From Hypericibacter terrae (GTDB taxonomy: Bacteria > Pseudomonadota > Alphaproteobacteria > Dongiales > Dongiaceae): a stretch of 64,000 nucleotides of DNA. Positions 25,574-34,171 of the stretch are shown piece by piece (within the stretch, counting starts at the first letter, position 1; each line of letters begins with the position of its first letter). The stretch spans positions 2,108,001-2,172,000 of the forward strand of contig NZ_CP042906.1 in the NCBI RefSeq assembly GCF_008728855.1, read 5' to 3'. The translations under genes and the position numbers were made by a program. The notes under the pieces are model-generated. The model ran no database searches and was not told the origin of the DNA. It saw only the letters and a list, made by a program, of their open reading frames with translations.

Positions 25574-26802
25574 CGGGAGTTTCCCCTTGGAAAATGCTTT
25601 CGAACCGGCCATAGCCCGATCAAGGCCAGCAGCGTGAAGGCGGCCCCGGCGAGAAAAGTGGCCTGGGGACCAAACCGGTCCCACAGCACGCCGGCAACAA
25701 TGCTGGCGGCAAGCAGGACCAGCCCGGTCGTCAGGTTGAACATGCCGAAGGCCGTCCCGCGCAGGTTGGCCGGCGCGGTGTCGGCCACCAAGGCGGCCAG
25801 GAGCCCCTGAGTCAGGCCCATATGAAGGCCCCACAATGCCACGCCGACCGCCACGGCCGGAATGCCGGATGCGAATCCCAGAAACAGATCCGCGGCGACC
25901 AGCGTCAGGAACCCGATCGCCAGCAGCCAGACACGGCCGATACGATCCGAGAGCAGGCCGATCGGGGCGGCGACCGCGGCATACACCAGGTTCATCACGA
26001 CGAGCACGCCCGGCACGAGCGCGAGCGCAAGCCCGACCGACTGCGCGCGAAGGATCAGGAAGGCCTCGCTGAATCGCGCGAGGGTGAAGAGGCAGGCGAC
26101 GAGCACGACAAGCCAATAGTCGCGCCCCAGATTGGCGAGTTCGGTGCGGCTGAGAGGCGACCGGAGAGGTTTGCTTCTTATCGTGCCGTGCGGTTCCCGA
26201 ACGCCGACCAGAATCAGGCCCGTGGCCAGGAAGGCCGGCAGGACAGCAACCCAGAAGACCGCCTTGAAGTCGTCGGCGGTGGCCCACATCAGCAAAATCG
26301 CCAGCAGCGGGCCGAGGAAGGCGCCGATGGTATCGAGCGACTGGCGCAGGCCGAAACTGGCGCCCCGCAGCGCGGGCGGAGACAGGTCCGCGACCAGGGC
26401 ATCGCGCGGCGCTCCGCGAATGCCCTTGCCGACGCGGTCGACGAAACGGGCGGCGACCAGCCAGCCCACCGATGTGGCGAGCGGAAAGACCGGCTTGGTG
26501 ACGGCGGCCAGGCCATATCCGATCGCGGCGAGCATTTTCCGCCGGCCCAGATAGTCGCTGAGTGCGCCTGAGAATATCTTCGTGATGGATGCGGTCGCCT
26601 CGGCGATGCCCTCGATGATTCCCACGACAAGCGTCGACGTGCCGAGAACGCCGACCAGATAGACGGGGAGGAGGGCATGGATCATCTCCGAGGAGATGTC
26701 CATGAACATGCTGACGAAACCCAGCACCCAGATGCCGGCAGGCAGGGCGCGGAAGCGATGGCGCTCCCGGTGCGGAGGCGGCTGATCGGCCACTCTGTGC
26801 AT
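25570..26802 (-). CDS. MFS transporter co-transcribed with crcB under a fluoride riboswitch
   Basis: About 410 residues with 12 predicted membrane segments. The conserved MFS loop between segments 2 and 3 is DYLGRRKMLAAIGY, with ARFVDRVGKGIRGAPRDAL in the segment 4-5 region. The early block MDISSEMIHALLPVYLVGVL is typical of a common bacterial MFS subgroup without assigned substrate. The frame is open to an ATG at 26853, but that codon lies in the loop of the riboswitch terminator hairpin, so it cannot be the normal start. I use the ATG at 26802, preceded by AGGA. Its stop overlaps crcB. A role in relieving fluoride-associated stress is inferred only from the shared leader. Confidence 0.85.
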   Translation of the reverse strand: MHRVADQPPPHRERHRFRALPAGIWVLGFVSMFMDISSEMIHALLPVYLVGVLGTSTLVVGIIEGIAEATASITKIFSGALSDYLGRRKMLAAIGYGLAAVTKPVFPLATSVGWLVAARFVDRVGKGIRGAPRDALVADLSPPALRGASFGLRQSLDTIGAFLGPLLAILLMWATADDFKAVFWVAVLPAFLATGLILVGVREPHGTIRSKPLRSPLSRTELANLGRDYWLVVLVACLFTLARFSEAFLILRAQSVGLALALVPGVLVVMNLVYAAVAAPIGLLSDRIGRVWLLAIGFLTLVAADLFLGFASGIPAVAVGVALWGLHMGLTQGLLAALVADTAPANLRGTAFGMFNLTTGLVLLAASIVAGVLWDRFGPQATFLAGAAFTLLALIGLWPVRKHFPRGNSR

Positions 26803-26838
26803 CCCATCCTGGCGCCCGCGTCTGCGTGGCGACCCTAT

Positions 26839-26862
26839 AAAAAAACCCGCCATCGGCGGGTT
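26839..26862 (-). terminator. Intrinsic terminator of the fluoride riboswitch expression platform
   Basis: On the minus strand AACCCGCC (26862-26855), a 3-nt loop, GGCGGGTT (26851-26844), then an uninterrupted U-run encoded by the A's at 26839-26845. A textbook rho-independent terminator between aptamer and coding region. It should form without fluoride and be avoided when the aptamer is occupied. Confidence 0.9.
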
Positions 26863-26899
26863 CTCGAGATGCCCCGCCGCCGACCCGAAAGGGTCGATC

Positions 26900-26951
26900 G
26901 ACAGGAGCCATCAGCCTTCTGACAAGGCGGTTATCGGGGGACTCCATCCCC
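26900..26951 (-). promoter_or_regulatory. Fluoride riboswitch (crcB motif) aptamer
   Basis: Read on the minus strand from 26951: GGGGATGGAGTCCCCC, then GATAACCGCC, a short variable hairpin loop, and GGCTGATGGCTCCTGTC ending at 26900. This reproduces the conserved parts of the crcB RNA motif: the GATGG element, the ATAACCGCC segment, GGCTGATG, and CTCCT, which can form the pseudoknot with GGAGT of the first loop. A small extra hairpin (26881-26896, CGACCC/GGGTCG) and then the terminator follow. Downstream genes are MFS and crcB, the expected target. Confidence 0.94.
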
Positions 26952-26966
26952 ATCGCACCGGGACAA

Positions 26967-26995
26967 ATCTTAGCCTCAGGGACCGGCCGCGTCAA
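26967..26995 (-). promoter_or_regulatory. Predicted sigma-70 promoter of the fluoride-riboswitch operon
   Basis: On the minus strand TTGACG (26995-26990), a 17-nt spacer, and TAAGAT (26972-26967). Transcription would start near 26960, about 9 nt before the aptamer, an ideal arrangement. Confidence 0.7.
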
Positions 26996-27055
26996 AACCG
27001 CAGCGGGAGGGCTCATCCGGCGCGGCTGTCTCCTGTCGGACGCCGCGCAACCTGC

Positions 27056-27799
27056 CTAGGACGGCCGGCTGGTCCTCAGGAAGGCCTCGGGCAGGAAATG
27101 ATCCTGGCAGTCGCAAGCGGGCGGGCAGGGCGTCTTCTCGACGCAATGCGGCGCGGGCTCGTCCTCGATCGGAAGAAACCGCCCGCTGCGCCGGTCATGC
27201 GCCAGCAGCCGGCCGCTGACGAGATCGAAATACCAGCCATGAAGCAGGATCTGGCGCTGGCGCACGCGTTCCATGATCCAGGGAAATCCCATCAGATTGC
27301 GCAGCGACACCATCACGGTCGCTTCCTCGAGCAGGCGCCTGCGTTCGGCCGGCGGCAGATCGGGGCAGATTTTGTTGAGCGCCGTAAGGGCCGGGTTCGC
27401 GACGCGCACCCAGTCGGACAGGAACTCGTAGCCGGCATCCGGCTGGCCGGCATTCTCCAGGGCCCTGACGCCGCCGCACTGGGCGTGGCCCATCACGATC
27501 ACATGTTGGACCTTCAAGGCCCGGACGGCGAACTCTATCGCCGAGCTGGTCCCTTTGATCCGTCCGTCGACTTCGTAAGGAGGAACCAGCGCCGCGACAT
27601 TGCGCACGATGAAGAGGTCGCCAGGATCGGCCTGGGTGACGATGGCGGGATCGACGCGCGAATCCGAGCAGCCGACGATCAGAACCTTCGGCGCCTGGCC
27701 TTCCTCGGCCAGACGGCGATAGAGGTCAGAGTCACCCTCGAAATGGGCGGCGCGGAAACTCTCGAAGCCGCGAATCAGTCGTTGAAGGGGATTGGACAT
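27056..27799 (-). CDS. Beta-class carbonic anhydrase
   Basis: 247 residues. Zinc ligands are visible as Cys44 in GCSDSRVDP, His105 and Cys108 in MGHAQCGG, with the Asp46-Arg48 dyad of the beta class. Other blocks: GDLFIVRNVAALVPPYE and GTSSAIEFAVRAL. It interconverts CO2 and bicarbonate in the cytoplasm. The C-terminus carries a Cys-rich tail (CVEKTPCPPACDC) not usual for the family, which might bind metal or be disordered. The gene lies 79 nt downstream of the sulfatase gene on the same strand; co-transcription is possible but not obvious. Confidence 0.95.
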   Translation of the reverse strand: MSNPLQRLIRGFESFRAAHFEGDSDLYRRLAEEGQAPKVLIVGCSDSRVDPAIVTQADPGDLFIVRNVAALVPPYEVDGRIKGTSSAIEFAVRALKVQHVIVMGHAQCGGVRALENAGQPDAGYEFLSDWVRVANPALTALNKICPDLPPAERRRLLEEATVMVSLRNLMGFPWIMERVRQRQILLHGWYFDLVSGRLLAHDRRSGRFLPIEDEPAPHCVEKTPCPPACDCQDHFLPEAFLRTSRPS

Positions 27800-27878
27800 C
27801 GGCGATTACCTGGCGGCTTCATAGCAATGGCCGTCATGCCAGGCAATCAACTTCGATCTACGCAGAGGCTGCTGTAAA

Positions 27879-29426
27879 TCACGGGGCGGGCGGAAGCCGC
27901 AGGCTGCGGTCGGGATCGGGCTGATCGCGGCCATAATTGCGGTAATACTCGTTCGACACATCGGCCCGCGGCTCATAGTCCCAGGGCGAGATCCGTCCAG
28001 CGGTCAAGGCCTGGTGGATGAGGCGGCGCCGGCGCTGGCTCTCGATCACGTCCTTGCGCAAGCCTTCGAGGTCCCACCGCCGCTCGGCCTCGTCGGTCAG
28101 GTTGCGGACCGCGTCTTTATGAGCGGGATTGAGCGCCAGATTGCGCTCCTCGCGCGGATCGGCGGCGAGGTCGTAGAGCTGGGTCGGCTCGCCGCGCGAA
28201 TAGACGAACTTCCGCGTGCCGCGCCGGATCATCACGATCGGATGATCGTAACCCTCGGCCATATACTCGCCCAGAACATCGCCCTGCGGGCGCGCGCCGC
28301 TCGCGACGCTCTCCGAGAGATCGCGGCCATCGAGCGCCATCGCCGCCAACGCGGCATCCGAACCGCCGAGGGCGAGCAGAGTCGGCAGCAGATCGAGATG
28401 CGATACCGGCTCGGCGATGCGCTGTCCGGTGCCCACCCCGGGGCCCTGCAGGATCAGTGGCACGCGAACGGCGCCGTCGAAGAAATTCATTTTGTACCAG
28501 AGGCCGCGCTCGCCCAGCATGTCGCCATGGTCCGAGGTCACCACCAGGATCGTGTTGCGGTCGAGCCCAAGCGCCGCCAACGCCGCGAGGAGGCGGCCGA
28601 GCAGCTCGTCGCAATAGCTCACCATGGCATAGTAGGCGCGCCGCGCCCGGCGGATCTCGGCCTCGCCGATCGGAATCTCGCCGCGGTCGTAGAGCGCATA
28701 CATGCGCCGGCCGACCGGATCGCGCATCGCGGCCTGCAGGGCGGGCAGGATCGGCATGTCGATGCTGTCGTCGTCGTAGAGATTCCAGAACCGACGCAGA
28801 CCCTGATAGGGATCGTGCGGCTGCATCACCGAGAGCGTCAGCATGAAGGGTCGCGGGTCCGCCGAGGCCTTGGCCTTGTGCAGCCACTGAATCGCCTTGA
28901 AGGTCGCTTCCTCGTCATACTGCAGCGAGAGCGAGTAGTCGCAGGGACCGGCCTCGGCCACGCTCTGTAGCGTGTGATACCAGGGCTGGATCTCGTCCGG
29001 ATGATCCCAGTCGGGAACCCAGCCGAAGTCCGAGGGCGAAAGATCGGTGGTGAGCCGCTCCTCATAGCCATGGAGCTGGTCGGCGCCGGTGAAGTCCATC
29101 TTGCCCGAGAGGCAGGTGCGATAGCCGGCGGCCCGCAGGTGATGCATCAGCGTCGGAATCCCGGACGGCAGTTCCGAAGCATTGTCGTAGGCACCCACAC
29201 GCGACGGCAGCAGACCCGTGAGCATGGCGAAGCGGGAGGGCGAGCAGAGCGGCGACGCGCAGTAGGCCCGCTCGAACAGGGTCCCGCGCGCCGCCAGTCG
29301 CGACAAATGGGGCGTGCGGACCAGGGGATGGCCATAGTCGGGCAGGGCCAGTGCCGCCATCTGGTCGAACATGACCAGGAGGATGTTGGGACGCTGGCGG
29401 TCCTGTGAGCCCGGCGGGGACGGCAT
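27879..29426 (-). CDS. betC: Choline-sulfatase (BetC-like sulfatase)
   Basis: 515 residues from the ATG at 29426, which is preceded by GGAG; an upstream in-frame start at 29489 lacks one. The formylglycine site is CSPSR in ASPLCSPSRFAMLTGLLPSR (Cys-x-Pro-x-Arg). Other family marks: PNILLVMFDQMAALALPDYG, YRTCLSGKMDFTGADQLHGY, ERLTTDLSPSDFGW and VTSDHGDMLGERG. The GYRTCLSGKM-F-G-DQLHG-EERLTTD pattern is specific to choline-sulfatases. The enzyme would release choline and sulfate from choline-O-sulfate for osmoprotection or as a carbon and sulfur source. It needs Cys-to-formylglycine maturation. The usual betI/betA/betB partners are not in this window. Confidence 0.9.
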   Translation of the reverse strand: MPSPPGSQDRQRPNILLVMFDQMAALALPDYGHPLVRTPHLSRLAARGTLFERAYCASPLCSPSRFAMLTGLLPSRVGAYDNASELPSGIPTLMHHLRAAGYRTCLSGKMDFTGADQLHGYEERLTTDLSPSDFGWVPDWDHPDEIQPWYHTLQSVAEAGPCDYSLSLQYDEEATFKAIQWLHKAKASADPRPFMLTLSVMQPHDPYQGLRRFWNLYDDDSIDMPILPALQAAMRDPVGRRMYALYDRGEIPIGEAEIRRARRAYYAMVSYCDELLGRLLAALAALGLDRNTILVVTSDHGDMLGERGLWYKMNFFDGAVRVPLILQGPGVGTGQRIAEPVSHLDLLPTLLALGGSDAALAAMALDGRDLSESVASGARPQGDVLGEYMAEGYDHPIVMIRRGTRKFVYSRGEPTQLYDLAADPREERNLALNPAHKDAVRNLTDEAERRWDLEGLRKDVIESQRRRRLIHQALTAGRISPWDYEPRADVSNEYYRNYGRDQPDPDRSLRLPPAP

Positions 29427-29690
29427 AGGCGACTCCGGCAGATCAATTATGGCGCTGTCGATCTGAGGCCAGGAGCGGGCCCGCCGCAAGCGAGGGCGGA
29501 AAAATTGTAACGATTTCAGCGCAGGATTTGGCCCGCCCGCCCGTGGAGGGGCCGTGAATTCGCCTTAATCCGACCTTAGAATTAATGGGCAAGTCTTTGT
29601 CGGACCGGCATTTTCGGGAACTTCTATCCTCCGCGGGGACCCTCCTGTGATAGAGTCGATGCATTGACCCCGTCTCGTCCAAAGTCGCGC

Positions 29691-30863
29691 ATGGGCCCGA
29701 TGAGCCGTCGCCTTGCCCTTCTGATTTTGATTGGTGCCGTCGTGGTCGCCGGTGGCGGCTACTGGTTGCTGAAGAGCCGCGCGGCGTCGCTGGGACCGGA
29801 TACGGCCGCGAGCACATCCGCGAGCAAACCTGCTGCGACGACGGCCGCGCCGCAGGCCGTGCCGGTGGTGCTAGGAATGGCCGAAACCCGCTCCCTGCCG
29901 GTGCGCGTCGACACCATCGGGCGCGTCGATCCCTTCGCCACGGTGGCCATCAAATCCCAGGTCGACGGTCCCTTGCTCGCGATTCATTTCCGCGAGGGGC
30001 AGCCGGTCGCCAAGGGCGATCTTCTCTTCACCATCGATCCCGCGCCCTTCCTGGCCGAGCTTCACGCCGCCCAGGCCAATCTCGCCCGGGATCAGGCAGG
30101 CCTCGTGAGCGCCCAGGCCGACATGACGCGCTACAAGGCGCTCGCCGGGTCCGGCTACGCCTCGCAGCAGAAGGACGAGCAGGCGCGGGCCACGGTCGAT
30201 ACGCTCGCGGCCTCGATCAAGGCCGACGAAGCGGCGGTGGAATCGGCGCAGCTCAAGCTCGGCTATGCCGAGATCCGCTCGCCGATCGACGGCCGCACCG
30301 GCAGCTATCAGGTCGATGCCGGGAACCTCGTGAAAGCCAACGACACGACGCCCTTGGTGGTGATCAACCAGACCAAGCCGGTCTATGTCGTCTGCTCGAT
30401 CCCCGAACGCTATCTGGCGGAGATCCAGGACCGGATGGCCTCGGGCGGCTTGACCGTCGAATCCAATGTTCCCGACACGGAACTGCCGCCTGTCACGGGG
30501 AAGGTCGTGTTCGTCGACAACCAGGTCGACATGGCCACCGGCACGATCCGGCTCAAGGCCGAGATCACGAATGAGAACGAGCGGCTTCTGCCGGGCCAGT
30601 TCCTGCGCGTGACCCTGGCACTGCGCGAGCTGGACAATGTCGTGGCGGTGCCGGACGCGGCAGTCCAGATCGGTCAGCAGGGCACTTACGTTTATGTGAT
30701 CGGCCCCGACAACAAGGCCGAGCTGCGCACCATTCGTCGCGGTCCCAGTTTCGACGGCTATACGGCGGTCGGCGAGGGGGTCTCTGCCGGCGAGCGCGTG
30801 GTGGTCGATGGCCACATGAATCTCTATCCGGGCGCGCTGGTCGTGCCCAAGCCGGCCTCCTAG
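29691..30863 (+). CDS. RND efflux pump periplasmic adaptor (membrane fusion protein)
   Basis: About 390 residues. An N-terminal membrane anchor or signal (LALLILIGAVVVAGGGYWLL) is followed by the adaptor core: lipoyl-like half TVAIKSQVDGPLLAIHFREG, a coiled-coil hairpin of Ala/Gln/Asp-rich helices (about residues 125-190), second lipoyl half LGYAEIRSPIDGRTGSYQVD, and beta-barrel region VDMATGTIRLKAEI. It bridges the inner-membrane pump at 30961 to an outer-membrane channel not encoded here. The start is uncertain: ATG at 29691 or 29700, both with weak Shine-Dalgarno. An upstream TTG is less likely. Confidence 0.9.
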   Translation: MGPMSRRLALLILIGAVVVAGGGYWLLKSRAASLGPDTAASTSASKPAATTAAPQAVPVVLGMAETRSLPVRVDTIGRVDPFATVAIKSQVDGPLLAIHFREGQPVAKGDLLFTIDPAPFLAELHAAQANLARDQAGLVSAQADMTRYKALAGSGYASQQKDEQARATVDTLAASIKADEAAVESAQLKLGYAEIRSPIDGRTGSYQVDAGNLVKANDTTPLVVINQTKPVYVVCSIPERYLAEIQDRMASGGLTVESNVPDTELPPVTGKVVFVDNQVDMATGTIRLKAEITNENERLLPGQFLRVTLALRELDNVVAVPDAAVQIGQQGTYVYVIGPDNKAELRTIRRGPSFDGYTAVGEGVSAGERVVVDGHMNLYPGALVVPKPAS

Positions 30864-30960
30864 GGGTGAGGGGCCCGAGCGCCGGTTCGCGCCTGCGGCC
30901 GACCGGCAGCCCGCGGCTGGTCGGTGCGGTGAATCGAAACGACATTCCGGGGAAGCGAGC

Positions 30961-33900
30961 ATGAACGTACCGCAGCTATGCATCGAGCGGCCGGTCATGA
31001 CGACGCTGCTGATGGCGTCGTTCGTCATCTTCGGGTTGGTTGCCTATCGCGGTCTGCCGGTCGCCGAACTGCCCGCCGTCGACTATCCGACGATCTCGGT
31101 CAGCGCGTCGCTGCCCGGGGCCAATCCGGAAACCATGGCGTCCTCGGTCGCGACCCCGCTCGAGCGGCAATTCACCACCATTGCCGGTCTCGACAACATG
31201 ACCTCGACCAGCTCGCAGGGGCAGACCAGCATCACGCTTCAATTCTCGCTGGATCGCGATATCGATGCTGCGGCCCAGGATGTGCAATCGGCCCTCGCGG
31301 TGGCACAGCATCGTCTGCCCTCCGAGATGCCCAACCCTCCATCCTATCGCAAAGTGAATCCCGCCGATTTTGCGATTTTCTACTTGTCCTTGAGCTCGCC
31401 AACGCAGCCGCTCTATGTGGTCGACGAATATGCCGAGACATCGATTGCCCAGCGCATCTCGACATTGCCGGGCGTGGCGCAGGTGCTGGTTTTCGGGGCC
31501 CAGAAGTTCGCGGTCAGGATTCAGATCGACCCCGATCAGCTCGCGGCCCGCGGTGTGGGCGTGGACGATCTTTCCGCTGCAATCGACAGTGCCAATGTTC
31601 AGCTGCCCGTTGGCACGCTCGATGGCCCGCGCCAATCGCTGACGCTCGAAGCCAGCGGCCAGCTGCAGGAGGCGTCCGAATATCGGCGCCAGATCGTCGC
31701 CTACCGCAACGGCGCCCCGATCAGGCTCGATCAACTTGCCAACGTGATCGACAGTGTCGAAAACAACAAGGTCGCGAGCTGGTTCAACGGCAACCGCGCG
31801 GTGGTCTTGGGCGTGCAACGCCAGCCGGGCACCAACACGATCGAGGTGGTTGACGCCATCAAGAAACTCCTGCCCACGTTCGAGGCCCAGCTTCCGGGCT
31901 CGGTCAAGCTCGATGTGCTCTATGACCGTTCGGTCTCGATCCGCGGTTCCATCGCCGAAGTGCAGTTCAGCCTGATCATGGCGGCCGCGCTGGTTGTTCT
32001 GGTGATTTTCCTCTTCGTCGGCAGCGGCTCGGCGACGATCGTTCCCAGTCTGGCGTTGCCGATCTCCGTCATCGGCACCTTTGCCGCCATGTCCGTGCTG
32101 GGATATAGCCTCAATAACCTCACTCTGATGGCGTTGACGCTATCGGTGGGGTTCGTGGTCGACGACGCGATCGTCGTGCTCGAGAACATCCTGCGCCATA
32201 TCGAGAAGGGCGAGCGACCACGCGACGCCGCTTTGCGCGGTGCCGGCGAGATCGCCTTCACCGTGTTCTCGATGACCCTGTCGCTGGCGGCGGTCTTCAT
32301 CCCGGTGATGTTCATGGGCGGGATCGTCGGGCGGTTGTTGCATGAATTCGCCGTCACGATCGTGGCCTCGATCCTGGTCTCGGGCGTCGTCTCCCTGACC
32401 CTGACGCCGATGCTGGCGAGCCGGTTCGTGCGGCCGCACCGCGTCCACAAGGACGGAGAAATCAAAGAGAGCCTGATGGTCCGGTTCTCGAACTTCTGGT
32501 TCAATCCCCTGCGCGCTGCTTACGGCGCGACCCTGAACCTGGCGCTGAATCATCGCTTCGTCGTCCTGATGATCTTCTTCGGCACGTTGGGCGCGACCGT
32601 CTGGCTGTTCCAGATCGCACCGAAGGACTTCCTGCCGAGCGAGGATACGGGGCAGATATCCGTGTCGACCGAAGGCCCGATCGACAGTTCCTTTGCTGCG
32701 ATGGTGGAGCGTCAACGGAGTCTCGCCGAGATTGCCATGGCCGATCCGAACGTCGCGCGAGTCATGTCGAGCGTGGGCAGCGGCGGCGGCCGCTCCACGC
32801 CCAACACGGGCAACATCTTTCTGACCCTGAAGCCGCGTAGCGAACGCGCGCTCAGCGCCGATGAGGTCGTCCGCGAGTTGCGGACCAAGATGGCGGCCGT
32901 GCCCGGCATCAAGGCCTATCCGCAGAATCCTCCGGCGTTGCGGATCGGCGGCCGCAGCTCGAAGGCGCCGTATCAATACACGTTGCAGGCCCAGGATCTG
33001 AACACGCTCCATGCCGGCGCGAAGGACATGCTGGATCGGATTGCGAAAATTCCCGGCATCGTCGATGCAACCAGCGACATGGACCTGAACGGTCCGCGCC
33101 TGTTCGTCGATATCGACCGCGAGAAGGCGGCGGCCCTGGGCATCACCGCCCAACAGGTGGAAGAAGCGCTCTGGACCGCCTTCGGTCAGCGCCAGGTGTC
33201 CACGATCTACACCTCGACCAACCAGTATGAGGTCCTGCTCGAGGTGGCGCCGGAGTATCAGGGCGACCCGGCCGCCCTGTCGCGGCTCTATCTCAGCTCC
33301 GAGAGCGGCGGCCTGGTTCCCTTGACCGCGCTCGCCACGGCCAAGCGCGGCGTGGGAGCGTTGACGGTCAACCATCAGGGTCAGATTCCGTCGGTGACGA
33401 TCTCCTTCGGGCTTCAGCCGGGCCTGTCGCTCGGCACGGCGATCGATCGAATCCATGTCGCCGAACGCGAGGCTTCGCTGTCGGCGGCGATCACCACCAG
33501 TTTCCAGGGAACCGCACAGGCGTTCCAGGACTCGCTGCATGGGCTGGGTCTCCTGCTCGCGATGGCGGTGCTGGTGGTCTATATCGTGCTCGGCATCCTC
33601 TATGAGAGCTTCATCCATCCGCTGACGATCCTGTCGGGACTTCCGGCCGCGGCCGTCGGCGCCGTGCTCACCTTGCTCTTCTTCGATCTCTCCCTCAGCC
33701 TCTATGCCTTCGTCGGCATCGTCATGCTGGTCGGTATCGTCAAGAAGAACGCGATCATGATGATCGACGTGGCGGTGGTGCAGCAGCGCGAGTTCGGCAA
33801 GACCGCCCGCGACGCGATCTACGAGGCCTGCTTCGTCCGCTTCCGTCCGATCATGATGACGACGGCCGCGGCCCTCGCGGGTGCCCTCCCGATCGCCGTA

Positions 33901-34077
33901 GGCTTCGGCCAGGGCCACGAATCGCGCCAGCCCCTGGGCCTGGCCGTGGTGGGCGGGCTCCTGCTGTCGCAGCTGCTGACGCTCTATATCACGCCGGTCA
34001 TTTACACCTACATGGACGGGCTCCATAGCCTTCGCCGCCGCCGTCCGGCGGCCGCGGTGCGGGCGGGCGCGGAATAG
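30961..34077 (+). CDS. RND family multidrug efflux pump, inner-membrane subunit (MdtB/MdtC/AcrB-like)
   Basis: 1038 residues, the full HAE1 length. Twelve membrane segments: one near residues 12-30, a cluster at ~335-540, one at ~545, and a cluster at ~865-1025. Key motifs: N-terminal ERPVMTTLLMASFVIFGLVAY, the proton-relay segment VGFVVDDAIVVLENI with its Asp-Asp pair in TM4, GIVKKNAIMMIDVA in TM10, and LRPIMMTTAAALAGALP-like RFRPIMMTTAAALAGALP. Periplasmic porter loops lie at ~35-330 and ~565-860. It exports drugs or lipophilic compounds using the proton gradient together with the adaptor 97 nt upstream. No regulator or outer-membrane factor is adjacent. Confidence 0.95.
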   Translation: MNVPQLCIERPVMTTLLMASFVIFGLVAYRGLPVAELPAVDYPTISVSASLPGANPETMASSVATPLERQFTTIAGLDNMTSTSSQGQTSITLQFSLDRDIDAAAQDVQSALAVAQHRLPSEMPNPPSYRKVNPADFAIFYLSLSSPTQPLYVVDEYAETSIAQRISTLPGVAQVLVFGAQKFAVRIQIDPDQLAARGVGVDDLSAAIDSANVQLPVGTLDGPRQSLTLEASGQLQEASEYRRQIVAYRNGAPIRLDQLANVIDSVENNKVASWFNGNRAVVLGVQRQPGTNTIEVVDAIKKLLPTFEAQLPGSVKLDVLYDRSVSIRGSIAEVQFSLIMAAALVVLVIFLFVGSGSATIVPSLALPISVIGTFAAMSVLGYSLNNLTLMALTLSVGFVVDDAIVVLENILRHIEKGERPRDAALRGAGEIAFTVFSMTLSLAAVFIPVMFMGGIVGRLLHEFAVTIVASILVSGVVSLTLTPMLASRFVRPHRVHKDGEIKESLMVRFSNFWFNPLRAAYGATLNLALNHRFVVLMIFFGTLGATVWLFQIAPKDFLPSEDTGQISVSTEGPIDSSFAAMVERQRSLAEIAMADPNVARVMSSVGSGGGRSTPNTGNIFLTLKPRSERALSADEVVRELRTKMAAVPGIKAYPQNPPALRIGGRSSKAPYQYTLQAQDLNTLHAGAKDMLDRIAKIPGIVDATSDMDLNGPRLFVDIDREKAAALGITAQQVEEALWTAFGQRQVSTIYTSTNQYEVLLEVAPEYQGDPAALSRLYLSSESGGLVPLTALATAKRGVGALTVNHQGQIPSVTISFGLQPGLSLGTAIDRIHVAEREASLSAAITTSFQGTAQAFQDSLHGLGLLLAMAVLVVYIVLGILYESFIHPLTILSGLPAAAVGAVLTLLFFDLSLSLYAFVGIVMLVGIVKKNAIMMIDVAVVQQREFGKTARDAIYEACFVRFRPIMMTTAAALAGALPIAVGFGQGHESRQPLGLAVVGGLLLSQLLTLYITPVIYTYMDGLHSLRRRRPAAAVRAGAE

Positions 34078-34171
34078 GCCAGGAGCGCAGAGCCGCCTCG
34101 GGGGTTTCGCCGCCCCCGGCGCGGTGTCATTATGCGGGTCCCCTCCAACTCCAGACCGAAGATTCCACCGC

